Position numbers and translations under genes: made by a program
Shown here: piece after piece, positions 36,701-48,559 of the stretch
How positions within the stretch are numbered: position 1 is the first letter of the stretch
Layout of the letters: every line of letters starts with the position of its first letter
Assembly: GCF_026210795.1 (NCBI RefSeq)
Contig: NC_089432.1
Coordinates: 1,550,001 to 1,614,000, forward strand
Source: Rhizophagus irregularis
Lineage: Eukaryota > Glomeromycota > Glomeromycetes > Glomerales > Glomeraceae
DNA length: 64,000 bases
Reading direction: 5' to 3'
Notes under the pieces: generated by a model
Seen by the model: only the letters and a program-made list of their open reading frames with translations
Told to the model about the DNA's origin: nothing
Database searches by the model: none

Positions 36701-38060
36701 TTTAGCATTCCGGCCATGGAAGCAGTTATAAATTCAAGATGGAGTCAAACAAAACAATATTTGTTGATATCTTTAATTTATTACATTATATTTTTAGTTT
36801 TATTTTCTGTTCTTTCTTGGCTTTATTTAAATAATGATATTAATGATAAAAATAAGTACTATTTTTTAATTATGATCCTAATATTTTATTATTCTGGAAT
36901 ATATTTATTATTAGTTGAAATTATACAAATGATAAAGTATAAAGGCAAATATTTTACATTATTTAATATATTTGACCTATGTAGTGTCATTTTAGGTATG
37001 ATTATATTTTCTATAATTTTGGCAAATTCATTCAGTAGTAAAATTAACGGGCTCAATTATGAATGGATGATTTTCGCAACATCAGTAACTGCCTTTTTAC
37101 TTTGGATTGAAATGGTATGTTTAATGTATTCAATTATCATATACGAATTTTTAAATTGATTTTATATATTAATTTATTATTTTCTTTACTTTCTAAAGCT
37201 TTTAAGGTCAAGATTATTTTCAGAGATAGCAATAAATATATATATTTTTGGAAATATTTTAGGAAAAATTTTACCATTTTTTGCATTTATGCTTATTTTA
37301 ATTATGGGAGTTGGGCATTCAATGTAACTAGTGATCTTTTCTTTCTTTTTTTTTTTATTATAATTTTATGAGATTAATTTTTATATATATTTATAAATTA
37401 GGTTTATTCTTTTTGGATTTTCATCACTTGTTGATTCACAACGGTCAAACTCGAGTTTTACATTAAAAAACGGAACTGATAATTTTACTTTAACAGAAGA
37501 GACCCCTAATAACCCTTTCGATACACCATTAGATGCTATACTTTCAGCATACAATTGGGATTCAACTAATTTACTTCCTTATAAATATTGGGCATTGCAA
37601 TTATTAGCATTCATAGCGAGTGTTGTTATAGTACTTATATTATTAAACATGATTATTGCATTAATGAAGTAAGTAATTTATTTATTAAATATTGTAATAT
37701 TGTATGTATTTTATTTATAAATTATTATTTATTCTTTAAAATTTATTTAGTGACACATTTAATAAGGCTAAAGAAGATGGTAAACTTGGATTATTAATAT
37801 TTAGATCAGAACTTATTAATGATTATGAAAGACTTAACGTTGATAATCCTTTCTTTGGCGAATCATTAAATGATAATTTACAATCCCCATATATTTGTTT
37901 CCGTCAAGATCCTGACTTAATGAAAAGATGGAAGAAAAAATCTAGAGAGCTTAAAACGAAAAAATTATATTCATGGTTTAATGAAAGTGCTGATAAAGAA
38001 AAGATAACTTTTGACATTAACCTTTGGTATGAGGCACTTATTTCTGGTAATGAAGATTAA
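33728..38060 (+). pseudogene. Channel paralogue with a single in-frame TAG
   Basis: Exons: 33728-33833, 33919-35970, 36036-36155, 36236-36419, 36493-37114, 37199-37323, 37402-37668, 37751-38060. Every junction falls at the same place as in the gene at 17937, and the sum is 1262 codons. The only defect is TAG at 35112-35114 (codon 434), where the paralogue has TGG (Trp) in FHLWIISG; the frame continues open for another 828 codons. The N-terminal VAISPEGSIVATF, the WD-like segments, the membrane helices, GNILGKILPFFAFMLIL and the final LLNMIIALMN with DTFNKAKEDGKLG are all kept. The intron after exon 2 starts GTTGGC, a weaker donor than the GTAAGC of the paralogue. It is either a very young pseudogene, a read-through case or a sequencing or allelic difference. 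Confidence 0.8.
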
Positions 38061-39433
38061 GGATATTTGTATCTATAGCTTCTAGTTCATCAGCTATGAC
38101 ACACTAGTTATTTATTGTATTTAGAATTTTATTTGTATATTTTGTTAATGTATTTTTTATATGATTTTTTTCAATAAATTTTACTCTAACTACTATATGA
38201 TATCCAATGAGTAAATAAGTTCATTAACATTATTTTCTTTTGAGAATATTAGAATCCGCCAATATGACACGGTAAATATTGTTTTCTAATCTTATTGTTT
38301 CTAAGTCCAAAACTTGGTCTGAAGCCTTGTGGTTGTATCATTCTCTTCTATGATGTTGGATATCTGATACACGTGCATGGGATCATTTATTATGTATTGA
38401 TTATTTGATGCATTTGCATTTTTATCATGTTTGTTGGTAGAGATACAATTTACTTCTAATCTGTCATTGTCTTGAATTACGATTTATTTATTGTGAATAT
38501 TTGGCTTAGGAGACTTTGGAAATCGAGTTGTTATTTGATAGTCAGCAAACAAAGTTTAATTGTGCTGATTTTTTAGAGTTCATTCCTAGAATTTTACGCC
38601 ATAGTTTGTGGAAATTGACATTTAATTGCCCATTATCATAGAAATCGCCAATTGAATTTCTTTGTGTTTCATTATAAATACGAGTCCAAAGAAAAAGAAA
38701 GATCTTGGAAAGTATGTCTAATTTTTGGTTGATATCGTTTAGGTAAATGATTTTAATTGTCAATCGGTATAAAATGATAGTCAAAATTGAATGATGATTT
38801 CCTCACAAAATTACGAAATTTGTCAATTTCTAGCCGAAACTACTTGAAATTTTTACTGAAAAAACCTAAATATTTGGGTTTTATCATCTAAATATTTTAA
38901 CATTACTTTCTTAAAGTTTCATAAATAGTTTCTAAACATAGTCAATTAGTCAAAATATCGATGACATTTTTTGTTTAACGAAAGTATTGTAAATTAACTA
39001 ACACATATTCACCTTTAAAAAATATGATAATATATATTTAAAAAAAGTAAATCAAAAAACATGAAAATTTTCGCACATTCGGATTAATGGCTTTTCACTT
39101 TAATGCGATCAGCCTGTTGTGTAACCACACTCTGATTTTCACGAACGCTTCTAATAAAACATTTTTTGCTATGTCCATTCCTTTATGATTACTCACGTTT
39201 TCATAAAATTTTTACTGTAAACTATACACCTAAAAAGTTATTAATATGATAGCTACCAAGCAAGAGTTGGTAATTAAGCTATGTAGTTTTACAGATTTCC
39301 ACTTTTATACTGGTCACCCTATCTAGTTGACAAGTTATCTAAATTTAACTAATCATTATCATCCATAGGTTAACAGAATAATAGTAGTAATTATAAACAA
39401 GTAAACGTTAAATATGATGGGAGCTTTAATAGC
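38061..39433. other. Intergenic
   Basis: No gene supported. The minus-strand frame 38542-38784 encodes an 80-residue unrecognised peptide beginning in an A+T-rich stretch; it could be a fragment of an element-derived protein, but no motif supports this. Confidence 0.4.
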
Positions 39434-41706
39434 CTATTCAAAATAGATTCTGCCCTTCACTTCAGCAGTAGTTAAATATAGCCTATCTTTTCTTCTTGTT
39501 ATCATAGTTGCATTGTTATCGTTTTCTTTGCCAGTTACAGAAATAATTGTGTCCCCCATTTTGATCACCCAATCGATGGGTCTCTTTCCATGACTTCCGG
39601 AGACTTCATACTAAGGATAAACTTTTACAGTGCAATCGAAGATGGACGCCACATCATGTATAATCGCAGAAATAAATTCACGTATTTACGCTAGTGATGG
39701 GTGGAGAAGCCTTATGCATTCTTAAAAACTCCTCAATCACACTGTTCCTAATCTCTTCCGGAGTTACTAAATTTCCAATCTCAATACATGGTAATTGATC
39801 ATAGCTATCAGCCTTCAAACCGAAAGAAACTTCATCTTTGGGAGAGTATACAAAGAGAAAGGTTGTTGCGCCATAAAAAAAATAAATTAACTGATCAGAC
39901 ATTTTGTGTAATCGACACGTGAATATCCTAAATATATTGATAGTACTTACACGTGTCCGCAACTATTTCCAGCACCTTGGGGTTATCAGTCCAGATAATG
40001 CTCAATAAATCCTCGTCAGCAGAAATTGAGGAATTTTACGCGCACTTTGGGAACTTGAACTTACCTGTTTAATTTTACGCATTTTACCTGTTGAAATTTT
40101 TCTCTTCAAGATCAGAACTGCCTATTACGATATAGTGTTTCGATCTGGATAAAACTGTTATCCGGATAAAATAATTATTTTATCTGGATGAAATAGTTAT
40201 TAAAATAAAATTTGGGTTAAAACTTATTATTTTAAATTTCGCACAATAATCACATTCGTAGCATCAAGTGCTTTCAAACAAGCTATCATAGAGTTCTGAC
40301 CATTAGTCCCCGAAATACTTTAAATTATCTGGAACTTACAATTCGGATATAACCGCGGATAATTGGATAAAATCTGGATAAACCAGTGGATCGAAGATAT
40401 GCTCATTTCTGTCCCATTCATATATTCTCAAAGCATCTTCTTAAAACCTTCCAACGTCACCATTTCTCGGGTTACTGTCCATTGAAATTTACATAAAATT
40501 ACACTCTTACGCCTATACGTTGCGGTGCAGTGAACTTCTTCTCAACAGGATGTTGTACGATGATATGCATGTGCTCGTCCGCTGGTTGGGAAGGAAAGTG
40601 TTTGTTAGTTTTCGAAAGAGGAAGCAGTTCCACCTCACCAAACTCGTCCTTAATATAAACGTTAATTTTTGTGTCGACAGAGATTATTAATTTATTGTTT
40701 TCTTCTTCGAGGGAAATGTTGACCTCCCATAACTTCAGGGACGCTGTCAAGGAAAAAATTGACGATAATATTAAGGCAAAAGATCTTAAGAAACTAAATA
40801 GCTTCGTTGTATCTATTTCAACTGCGAAAGCATTTTCATAAGGGTTTTCACCTACGACTGACAAAGCAACTGAGAGTGATAGTTGACTTGGCGCTTCTAT
40901 AGGAATATTTGTCTCAGATAAAAATAATGTTACGTTCCAAAGTGAGAAATGTTCCACAATTATATTTTTATCCAACTTGGCAATAACTTCATCATACTGA
41001 TCGGATTTAAGTTCCTCCACATCACATGACTCCAATCGTGAAGAATCTTCACGGTTTTCAAGATTACATGCTAATTTGGATGCATTAACTTGCAGTTGCT
41101 TTGATAAGACGCAAGATGCTGATCTTATGTTCTCAGAACTGGCCACATAAGATTGTGATAATTCTTGCTCGTCTTGCTCAGAAATTTTAGTCACATTCTG
41201 AGAAATTACGAGTGCCTCTTGATCTCTCTGCTTCTTTTCCCGCCTCCTCTCTCTAATCTCATTGCTAATGCTTTTCTTATACGCCTCATCCAAGAAATCG
41301 ACCATTTTCTCATCGTTACCATCAAGGTCACTAGGTACTCGTCCTACTTCATTACTGAGTTGGTCTATCACAGAATCGGGTACATCAACAGTTGGTACCA
41401 TCACCACTGGTATCGCTTCTTCACCGTTTTGTGTCTGACCAAATGACAACGCCATCCCATCCACTGCTGAACTCTGTTCTAATAATGCAAGTCTAGCCTC
41501 AAGCTCTCCGACTCTAGACTTGAGTTCAGCATTCTCAGAATCACGCCTTGCATTCTCTTCAATAATTTGCCTCAGCTTCGCGTTCTCAGCCTCAACCTTA
41601 GTAACTTCTCTCTAAGTTCAGGAATCTCAGCATTCTCTTTCCTAAGTTTGGCGATCTCAGCTAGGAGCTTGGCATTTAATTCTCTCAATGAATCAGTGGA
41701 TTGCAT
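39434..41706 (-). pseudogene. Decayed Crinkler gene (coiled coil, Ubl header, nuclease relic)
   Basis: Reading from 41706 on the minus strand: an ATG and a Leu/Glu-rich coiled coil (LLAEIAKLRKENAEIPELR), a one-base frameshift near 41610, then the same helix resumed (AENAKLRQIIEENARRD). The open frame 41464-40499 has acidic and RERRREKKQ-rich parts, then the CRN ubiquitin-like header (NPYENAFAVEIDTTK.., SLKLWEVNISLEE, KTNKHFPSQPADEHMHIIV). It ends at a GTAAGA donor-like site. Downstream pieces resemble the nuclease end: 39902-39678, then REFISAIIHDVASIF.., then VSGSHGKRPIDWVIKMGD with a TAG at 39613-39611 just before it and the ExK replaced (ISVTGKEN). A degraded hAT-like insertion appears at 40133-40400. 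Probably dead, although the header part alone is open. Confidence 0.65.
40133..40400. mobile_element. Degraded hAT-like insertion in the CRN relic
   Basis: TAGTGTTTCGATCTGGAT at the left resembles the end of the element at 31700 (TAGTGCTTCGACCCGGAT), and GGATCGAAG..TA near 40389-40400 resembles its inverted partner. CCGGATAAA words lie inside. No target duplication was found. Confidence 0.35.
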
Positions 41707-42580
41707 GTTCGATAATAATTTTTTATATAAGATGGAATAATTCAAAAGTTCGTTAGCATAGATACGAGGTAATATCCTTATCGGAATTACTGATTTATTG
41801 ATGTAAAAAATAAATTACAAGATTCGTAATACATAAACTTGTTTTACAAAGCGAAATAAAACCTCTATACTAAATGCCTGCCAGTGTTTCGTTCAGCTAT
41901 CTACATACGCTATCTACATACTAACACAATATCCTAACATTAACTCTAATTTTATTTATTCCAACGTCGATATTCTGGATAGAATAAAATGGTCGTCAAT
42001 TATGCATAAAATACGCGAAGTCAGAAATAAATTAGCAATATTAAAACTCACCAAAAGTTTATGTTCTCTGTCTAATAAGGTCCTCGAAAGTTCTGAACAA
42101 AAAATTAGATATTGACTTTGCAAGCTCTGAGTCGCTTCCTTGTAAATGCACATTGCACAGTCATAACCGAAATATTCATATCTTATATTGCGTAGTCTTG
42201 TCCGGAACATTAGTTTCGCCGATCAGGAATTATTTTGATTGGCACTCTCATGTGACATTGTGACATGTGGCTGATTTTTGATTAATAAATTTTTTTCGTA
42301 ATTTTGTATTTGATCCTTGACACATCGCTGACTCAATTCGCAGTCACAGTTCGTAGCAATTAGTCAACAACTTTTTATGGAAACATATATATATATGAAA
42401 TATAATCAAGATGTCAAGCTATTCTTCGCTATCTCGAGTACTTTTGCCGTTCCGGGTACAAACTAAATTTGAGGAAAATTCCCTATCTGCCAGTTCAACA
42501 AAAAGGTCTTTATTTTATACTACTGGACTATTAATTTTTTTGACCTTGTTTTAACTCTCAATTTCCGCGTTTGCAGATAT
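41707..42580. other. Intergenic with one unsupported minus-strand frame
   Basis: A minus-strand frame from an ATG at 42210 to 41956 encodes 84 residues. A GTGAGT donor-like site occurs after about 53 codons, so it could be a first exon, but no domain is recognised. The region is probably the shared upstream region of the diverging CRN loci at 41706 (minus) and 42581 (plus), with an intron acceptor-like TTTGCAG at 42569-42575. Confidence 0.35.
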
Positions 42581-44515
42581 ATGGCCGACATTACGTTATA
42601 TTGTTACCTTCTAGATACTCCTATTGATAGTGCCATTCCGGTTGACATTGGCGAAACGACCCGCGTTGAAGGAGTTGATGTCCCTATTAAAAAGTTCTCC
42701 TTTGGACATCTCAAGAAACAAATATGGCCCAACAACAATGAAGCTAATAAACTGAGGCTATGGAAGTTCGAAACCCCTTTCAAAAAAGATAATGAGCAGT
42801 TAATAACACTTAACGAGAATTTTCGTAATGATGCATACCTTGATTACTTGGTGAAGATTTGAGCCCAGGTGAATTGATTAGAACGATTTTTCCGGTTGGT
42901 TATGTATTTCCACCTAATCACATCCATATCGTCGTACAACCGCCCCAGCCCGCCACCACTGGTAAGTGTCTCCCAATGGTTTACCTCTCGAACAAGAAAT
43001 TCGCGTTATCTCATCGAGTTTGATCTAATGTCATTTTTTTTCCGCGTTAAAGCAGGTGTTTCGCGAGGCATTACACAAGGTACAGCATCTTTTTTCGTAA
43101 CCCGTTAAATGATTTGCTTGTTAATAATATTCATTTTTTTACCATCAGTGATACCGCCCGAACCTGATGTTATTTTCAAAAAATTTCTTGAAAGTAAACA
43201 CGGCCAGTTCCTCGAAACATACATAAGAAATAATGATGCATTGCCATCATACAGCCCACCAATAGATCTTAAAACAACTGTACCTGCTTCCTCTAAAGGT
43301 GATCGTCCTTCATTATTACTCCACAATCTCTCTGGAGATAATAGCATAACAATTAATCCAATTACTCAAGTTACAACTATTCAGACTGCAATGAGAAAAG
43401 CAAAGAACAACCTGCTAGTTCTGTTGGGTACATCTGGATGCGGAAAGACACGAACATGCTACGAGTTGCTTTGTGAAAACTGGGGATTATATTTTGTAGG
43501 TGCACGCAAGGGAAATGGAGGTTCGGGTGATATTGAGGAAATTGAAAATTACCTTTGGAAAAATAGTAAAATAACAGAAAATTTTGAAGATAATCGCCGA
43601 CATGCAGATCATGTTGTTCGTTGTTTAGTTCTTTCTCGATTGCTTATATTAGATGAGTGTATCAAATCATCATCAACATTTAATCCACAACGCTGGCTCC
43701 TGTTACAGACCTGTCAGAAAATATTCGGATCCCTTTATAATTATGCTGATTATTTATTTAAAGTACTTACATTTATGCTCACCGATTGTACACAAGTCTC
43801 CTTAGAAATCATTGATACCATATACGATAAAATAAGTGGATCTAGTATCTTTCCCATAATTTTTGATGAAACACAGTCACTCCAAATGGTACTTAATGGA
43901 AAGTTTCGATCACGATATGATCCTAATGAGAAACGCTCACTCATTTCTCCAGTTATTCAAACATTTAAGAGACCAACACCGTTATTTTCTGGTCATTGTG
44001 CCGTTGCATGTGGTACTGGACTGGGTCTTCTTTCACTTGGGGAAACTCTTGGAAGTTTAGGAATTGCGAAGCCAGACCTTGACATAGATAAATTCACAGG
44101 CTTTGGAAGGTGGCGGGACATTGCACATGTAAAGGAATACGTTAGTCGTCAAATAGTACTAACAGATAACGAATATGATCGAATTTATAAACTCTTCCGC
44201 GGCCGATTTCGCCCGATTATCACAATTGTGGAAGATGTTATAATGGGTTTATCGATTAATGATGCTATCGATGGACTTTGGGAAACACTAACACATAGTA
44301 AAAACGGCGAGCAATCATTATATAAAAAATTGCACGGCATTATTGAGAGGTCACGACCTAATCATTTGCTATCAAATAATGTTCTTGATTTATATAAGAG
44401 TTTAACGCTCTCCTATTATTATTCTGGATCACCATATTTGTGTACTGATGAAAGTCAATTTAAAATAATTGAGTCGCAACAAAGCAGGATGGTACCACCA
44501 ATTCGTAATGTAACC

Positions 44516-44690
44516 GTACATAGAGAATTAACGCCCATTACACGCACAGCCAAACCGTATAGGAGCAATGTACATAGGGAATTAACGCCCATTACACGCA
44601 CAGCCAAACCGTATAGGAGCAATGTACATAGGGAATTAACGCCCATTACACGCACCACCGAACCGTATAGGAGCAATATACATAGGGAAG
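44516..44690 (+). repeat. 54-bp coding tandem repeat, three copies plus a partial
   Basis: GTACATAG starts at 44516, 44570 and 44624, and ATACATAG at 44678: exactly 54 bp apart. Each unit encodes 18 residues (NVHRELTPITRTAKPYRS), so copy changes keep frame. Copies 1 and 2 are nearly identical, and copy 3 differs at a few bases. It lies between the ATPase and C-terminal parts of the CRN locus. Confidence 0.92.
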
Positions 44691-44988
44691 CGGTTTTGGA
44701 TGTTTCCGGTCGGTAAAGCCACAGACTGCTTCTGAATTGCAACACATATGTAATGATGAAGACATGTTAAGAATTATAAGTGTGAATAAAGAAGCATTAA
44801 AACCTGCAGTTCCGGGAAAGGAGATTTTAGTTGCTTACATTGACGAACCATTTGCTCTCACTGCATCTTACAACTTTTTTAAAGACAACGATAGTCTACC
44901 AAAAGAGATTCTCAATACAATGACTAAAGTTAACAGTGCGAGTTCATGGGGATTTCTGTGGCAAACATACCTACCTGGGGAATTTGAA

Positions 44989-45013
44989 GGTTAGGGTTAG
45001 GGTTAGGGTTAGG
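44989..45013 (+). repeat. Interstitial telomere-type (TTAGGG) repeat
   Basis: GG followed by three exact TTAGGG units and TTAGG (44989-45013). TTAGGG is the usual fungal telomere repeat. The block falls inside the CRN reading frame, where the first TAG ends the frame that reads ..YLPGEFEG. The nuclease-like end resumes at about 45050 after some 35 A+T-rich bases. Confidence 0.85.
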
Positions 45014-45742
45014 CCAAGGTTGAGTATTATTGAATTTTATTCTTAACGAATGTTCGATGGGCAGAAAAATATAAGAGATATGCCGATATTTTCTGAAATT
45101 GTTGATTTACCTAAGTTCTGCAAAGGATCACCGAAGGTTGTCAAACCTTCTGATGTCAATGTACCACAAGTAGTAAACGCAACGACGGGTTATACTCTAG
45201 ACAAATATTTTAATGTATCACCTGATCTACGTCCAGCTTTTTATTTCCCAGACGATCATTGTGGTCCGGACATTATTTTTTTCGTTGAATTTGAGGAGGT
45301 TACAGTTCCTGTTTTCATTCAGGTCAAGCTTCGTTATTCTGTTAAAACAATTGCGGGGGCTCTCAGTTCGATTGACCCAAGAATGTTTTACAGGGATAAA
45401 AATGGCGAAATTTTTCAAAAAGAAACAAATAAACCCATTGTTGATAAGGTAATACAACAATGCGAGAAAGGCTCTATTGCCTTATTGGTTGCCTATCCAG
45501 CCGATGTGCGCCAAGAATCGTTTGTAACAAACAATTATCCATATGGTCTAAGGGGTCGATTAAACCAGCAACAACTTATCGGCATTATTGATCACAAAAA
45601 CGCATCGACTGTCTTTCAGGGAGATCATCTGTTGTTTCTAGATACGCTTAAAAACACCATAAAAAAAGAGGTAAAGAAAGTAAAAGAAAAAGTGGAGGAA
45701 ATCGGAGAAAATAGTGGACTAAGAAAAAAACGAAAGCATTAG

Positions 45743-46742
45743 ATTAACATTAAGTATGAAAAATACAATTTCGTCCTACAACTGATGACTTCGGAAATCG
45801 AAACAGGATAAATACATATCTTTTCCTTAAACTATCATAGTGTTTTGCACGCCTGCAACGTTTTTCTTTAAGAATGCGTAATCTATATTACAAGTCTTTA
45901 CTCGTATATTAGTTGTAGTCATATTAATTTTGCATATATTATATTTTCGTGCCTTTATTATAAACATGGAATTTTATTATTTATACAATTTGTTAGTTTA
46001 TTTTTTTAAGTGGTGATTCGTCTAAGAACCGGAGAAAATTTATGAGCTTTTGGGGAAGGGAATGTAGTAAATAAATTACATGATTCAGAGAGTAACGCCT
46101 GTCAGCAAATTTGCCAGGAACAAAGTTTTATTAATATATGTGAAAAGTAAATACAAAGATGGGATTTTGCCCGCGATTTCTATGCTACCTAAGAACCTAT
46201 GTTAAATATATATTTTTCACTGACTTCAAAGATTTATTTCTCAGCTTTTCCACATCATAGGTGCAACCGTGAAGAATCTTCACGATCAAAAATCACGTGA
46301 GTATTCAGGTCACTAATATCTACCCGCCAGAAAATTTTTCACCCCACGTGACTTTGGCCGGCATTATGAGATTTGGCTGGAATTAAGAAATTAACCATGT
46401 GTCGAATAACGTGTGACGAATAGGATTTTAGACACCGAAAAAAATCCAAGTCCCCAGAATACTTATAAAAAATGAGAAAGTGGAGGGATATGACACGAAA
46501 AAATTTTCTGGCGATACTAATAAACGCATCCACCTGACCATATGACATTTCGTCACGTGTTGTACGTAAAAAATTTTTATTAATAAGTTCGGTAACGAAT
46601 AAAAAATCACGTGCGCGTGAACAATTGTTCACGCCGATCACTTTTGCCAAGAAAAATTTTTTATTAATACATGCGAAAAATAAATACAAAGTTTCGGGAC
46701 GTAGCCCGTGATACATGACGTCTATGCTAGTGTCCTATACAA
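45743..46742. other. Intergenic with duplicated 3'-flank segments
   Basis: A segment at about 46105-46205 (GCCAGGAACAAAGTTTTATTAATA.. to TCTATGCTA) is repeated, diverged, at about 46645-46733 (GCCAAGAAAAATTTTTTATTAATA.. to TCTATGCTA). A perfect palindrome CGTGAAGATTCTTCACG-like word lies near 46270. CACGTG words occur at 46346 and elsewhere. The minus-strand frames 46339-46716 are not gene-like. Confidence 0.45.
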
Positions 46743-47988
46743 TTATTTTTTCTTGATTATCTCTTCTACACGGCGCTTCTTATTTGCAGGTTCTTCACTA
46801 GCTGATACCCTATCTTTTAACAAACCCACTATAACCCCTAAAATCCTCTTCACATTCTTGCGCAAGTCGGTTGAGTCCTTGAGTGCGTTTTCAGTCAGAG
46901 AGAGTCTTGCTCGTACAATAGATAGCCTCGGTGCTATGTAGAATGAAATACCAGTCCGTGGCTAAGAAATTGTGAGAGTTAGTGATGCAAAAGCGAAACA
47001 GAAACCTTCACTAGAGTCATTTTCTCACCTGTTGTGACGATACCATAGACATATTCATACTCCTCGAATGCTTCAACAGCCGTACGCTTTTTCTTGAGCG
47101 TATCTAAGTTCATCTATGTTTACAGATGAGGATTTGTTAGTATTTTCTGATAGAAGGATAGTCGAATGGAGGCTAGACATAAAAAAGGTATTGCTTACTT
47201 CGCACGAACTTCGACATTGCATAAGGTTCTGAGCCACTCCTTTCCCTGGCTGGTTTTGCTTTCCTTCGGTTATGCATATTATTTCTTCGAGCAAATCATC
47301 CAGTATTTTCTTGATCGCATAATCTACACGGCCGGAACTTTCTTCACCAGATACATTCATCTGAGGCAAGATTACCAATCCTCCGAGGATGCTGACAGCA
47401 GTATGAAGGATTGTAGAAATGTATTCGCAACGCATAGCCTCATTACTATCTACGACTGGCCCCATGTTTTTTATCCTACGAAGAATGTCATCAATGCAGA
47501 GCTTAAACTCTGGAGATTTTTCATCGATTGGGTGGGGGACTATAAATTCAGAATACGTGAGTTGCTATTCGTAACGAAAAAGGTTGGCATGTGCATAACT
47601 TACCTGGTGTGAACTGGGGGATGCTCGTTATACTACTACTCTTAATGCCGTATTTTTCTCCAAACTGCGGTATGAGGAAAACGCACGCTTCTTTTTCTCC
47701 TTACACTCCTTGGCGAAGTCCGCAAGATTTTTTGCAGGTCCAAATCCCAAACCTAAACCCTGGAACTCTTCCTTACTCGTCTTGAGGAAGGCACGGCCAT
47801 TAACTTTTTCTTTGCGAATTATTTCTAAGTCATCGTCGTCAAGACCTAAGTCCTTTTCCCCACGCAAGAAATCTATAAGCTTGGCTGTGTCATATTTTTT
47901 TAATTTCGTCCGCCAACGAGACCGTCTCATTTCCAGCAACAGTAGTGGAGGTGGAAGCTGGAGTATAAGGTGTACTAGTTTCAGACAT
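46743..47988 (-). pseudogene. SAM domain plus PD-(D/E)XK nuclease-like gene, two frameshifts
   Basis: Exons on the minus strand: 47988-47604, 47539-47199, 47113-47030, 46961-46743, all GT..AG. The first exon starts MSETSTPYTPASTSTTVAG, loses frame in an A7 run (47901-47895), then encodes a SAM-like domain (KYDTAKLIDFLRG.., ..AFLKTSKEEFQGLGLG, PAKNLADFAKEC). It returns to the original frame near 47650 (KYGIKSSSITSIPQF), so the two shifts cancel. Exon 2 holds the nuclease core: VDYAIK, then CITEGKQ (Glu-x-Lys) and GVAQNLMQ. Exons 3 and 4 supply EEYEYVYGIVTT and DWYFILHSTEAIYCTSK, then NVKRILGVIVGLLKDR and a basic tail KKRRVEEIIKKK. A one-base shift in exon 4 near 46905 also appears likely. The nuclease part resembles CRN C-terminal domains. 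Confidence 0.65.
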
Positions 47989-48250
47989 AGCGTTACGTTT
48001 TTATAGTGATAATAGGCTCGGACAAAAAAATAGTGTTACGTTCGGAGTGAGATAAAATTTGGGAAAGGGAATACTGGGTATTAATATAGGTTTTTATGTA
48101 GCACAGCATTGCATCATTACACATGACCCATTTCTCATGTACAGTACATTCGATAAAAATAATAATACTTTATTTATGAAATAAATCATTGCCGAACCCG
48201 GCCTACAATACATAAAATTTGTGACTATAGCGCTACATGATATAAGACAA
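47989..48250. other. Intergenic
   Basis: Short spacer between two minus-strand loci; no signals beyond A+T-rich flank. Confidence 0.4.
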
Positions 48251-48559
48251 TTATTCTGAGCCTAAGAGGGGCTGAGCGACGACATGGAAATAGTCTGCTC
48301 GGGGTTCTTCATTAAAAAAATTGGAAATCAAATCCTGCGGTTGCATAGGCGCCTCACTGGGGTAAACTTGACGAATTTTTAGGCGAATATTATTAAATGG
48401 TGCCCCTAATCTGCTTTGAATTGTAGCTTCAAGTACGCCGACTGCTTGGCTCCTGCCAACTGTAACTACTTGCACGACTTGATCGCGTGGAAGAGCATGA
48501 AGTTGGCCACAAGGAACAATAAGACAATGAAGAAATATATTATCTTCGCCGGAAGACAT
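48251..48559 (-). CDS. Stand-alone CRN-like ubiquitin header (102 aa)
   Basis: Single exon with ATG at 48559-48557. The protein reads like a CRN header alone: IFLHCLIVPCGQLHALPRD at the start, a middle with VGVLEATIQSRLGAPF, and ISNFFNEEPRADYFHVVAQP at the end, in the place where other CRN headers have EHIHIIV. There is no nuclease or ATPase domain after it, so it is either a truncated CRN or a small protein in its own right. It is on the same strand as, and directly upstream of, the SAM-nuclease locus. No signal peptide. Confidence 0.6.
   Translation of the reverse strand: MSSGEDNIFLHCLIVPCGQLHALPRDQVVQVVTVGRSQAVGVLEATIQSRLGAPFNNIRLKIRQVYPSEAPMQPQDLISNFFNEEPRADYFHVVAQPLLGSE

Larger units (their letters stand above)
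42581..45742 (+). pseudogene. Crinkler with P-loop NTPase and nuclease-like C terminus, disrupted
   Basis: Exons read 42581-42961, 43056-43079 and 43149 onward. Header (residues 1-130): ITLYCYLLDTPIDSAIPVDI.., KLRLWKFETP, then after a one-base frameshift near 42856 the part SPGELIRTIFPVGYVFPPNH and HIHIVVQPP. From 43149: a P-loop GTSGCGKT at about 43428, a Walker-B-like FPIIFDETQ at about 43852, and an AAA/STAND-like ATPase extending to about 44470. Then come three 54-bp repeats (44516-44677), a frameshift, a further stretch to 44994, a telomere-type repeat block, and the nuclease-like end 45050-45742 (GPDIIFFVEF.., FIQVKLR). This is the NTPase-nuclease CRN architecture. At least two frameshifts plus the inserted repeats argue it is not expressed as one protein, though the ATPase exon itself is intact. 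Confidence 0.7.
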
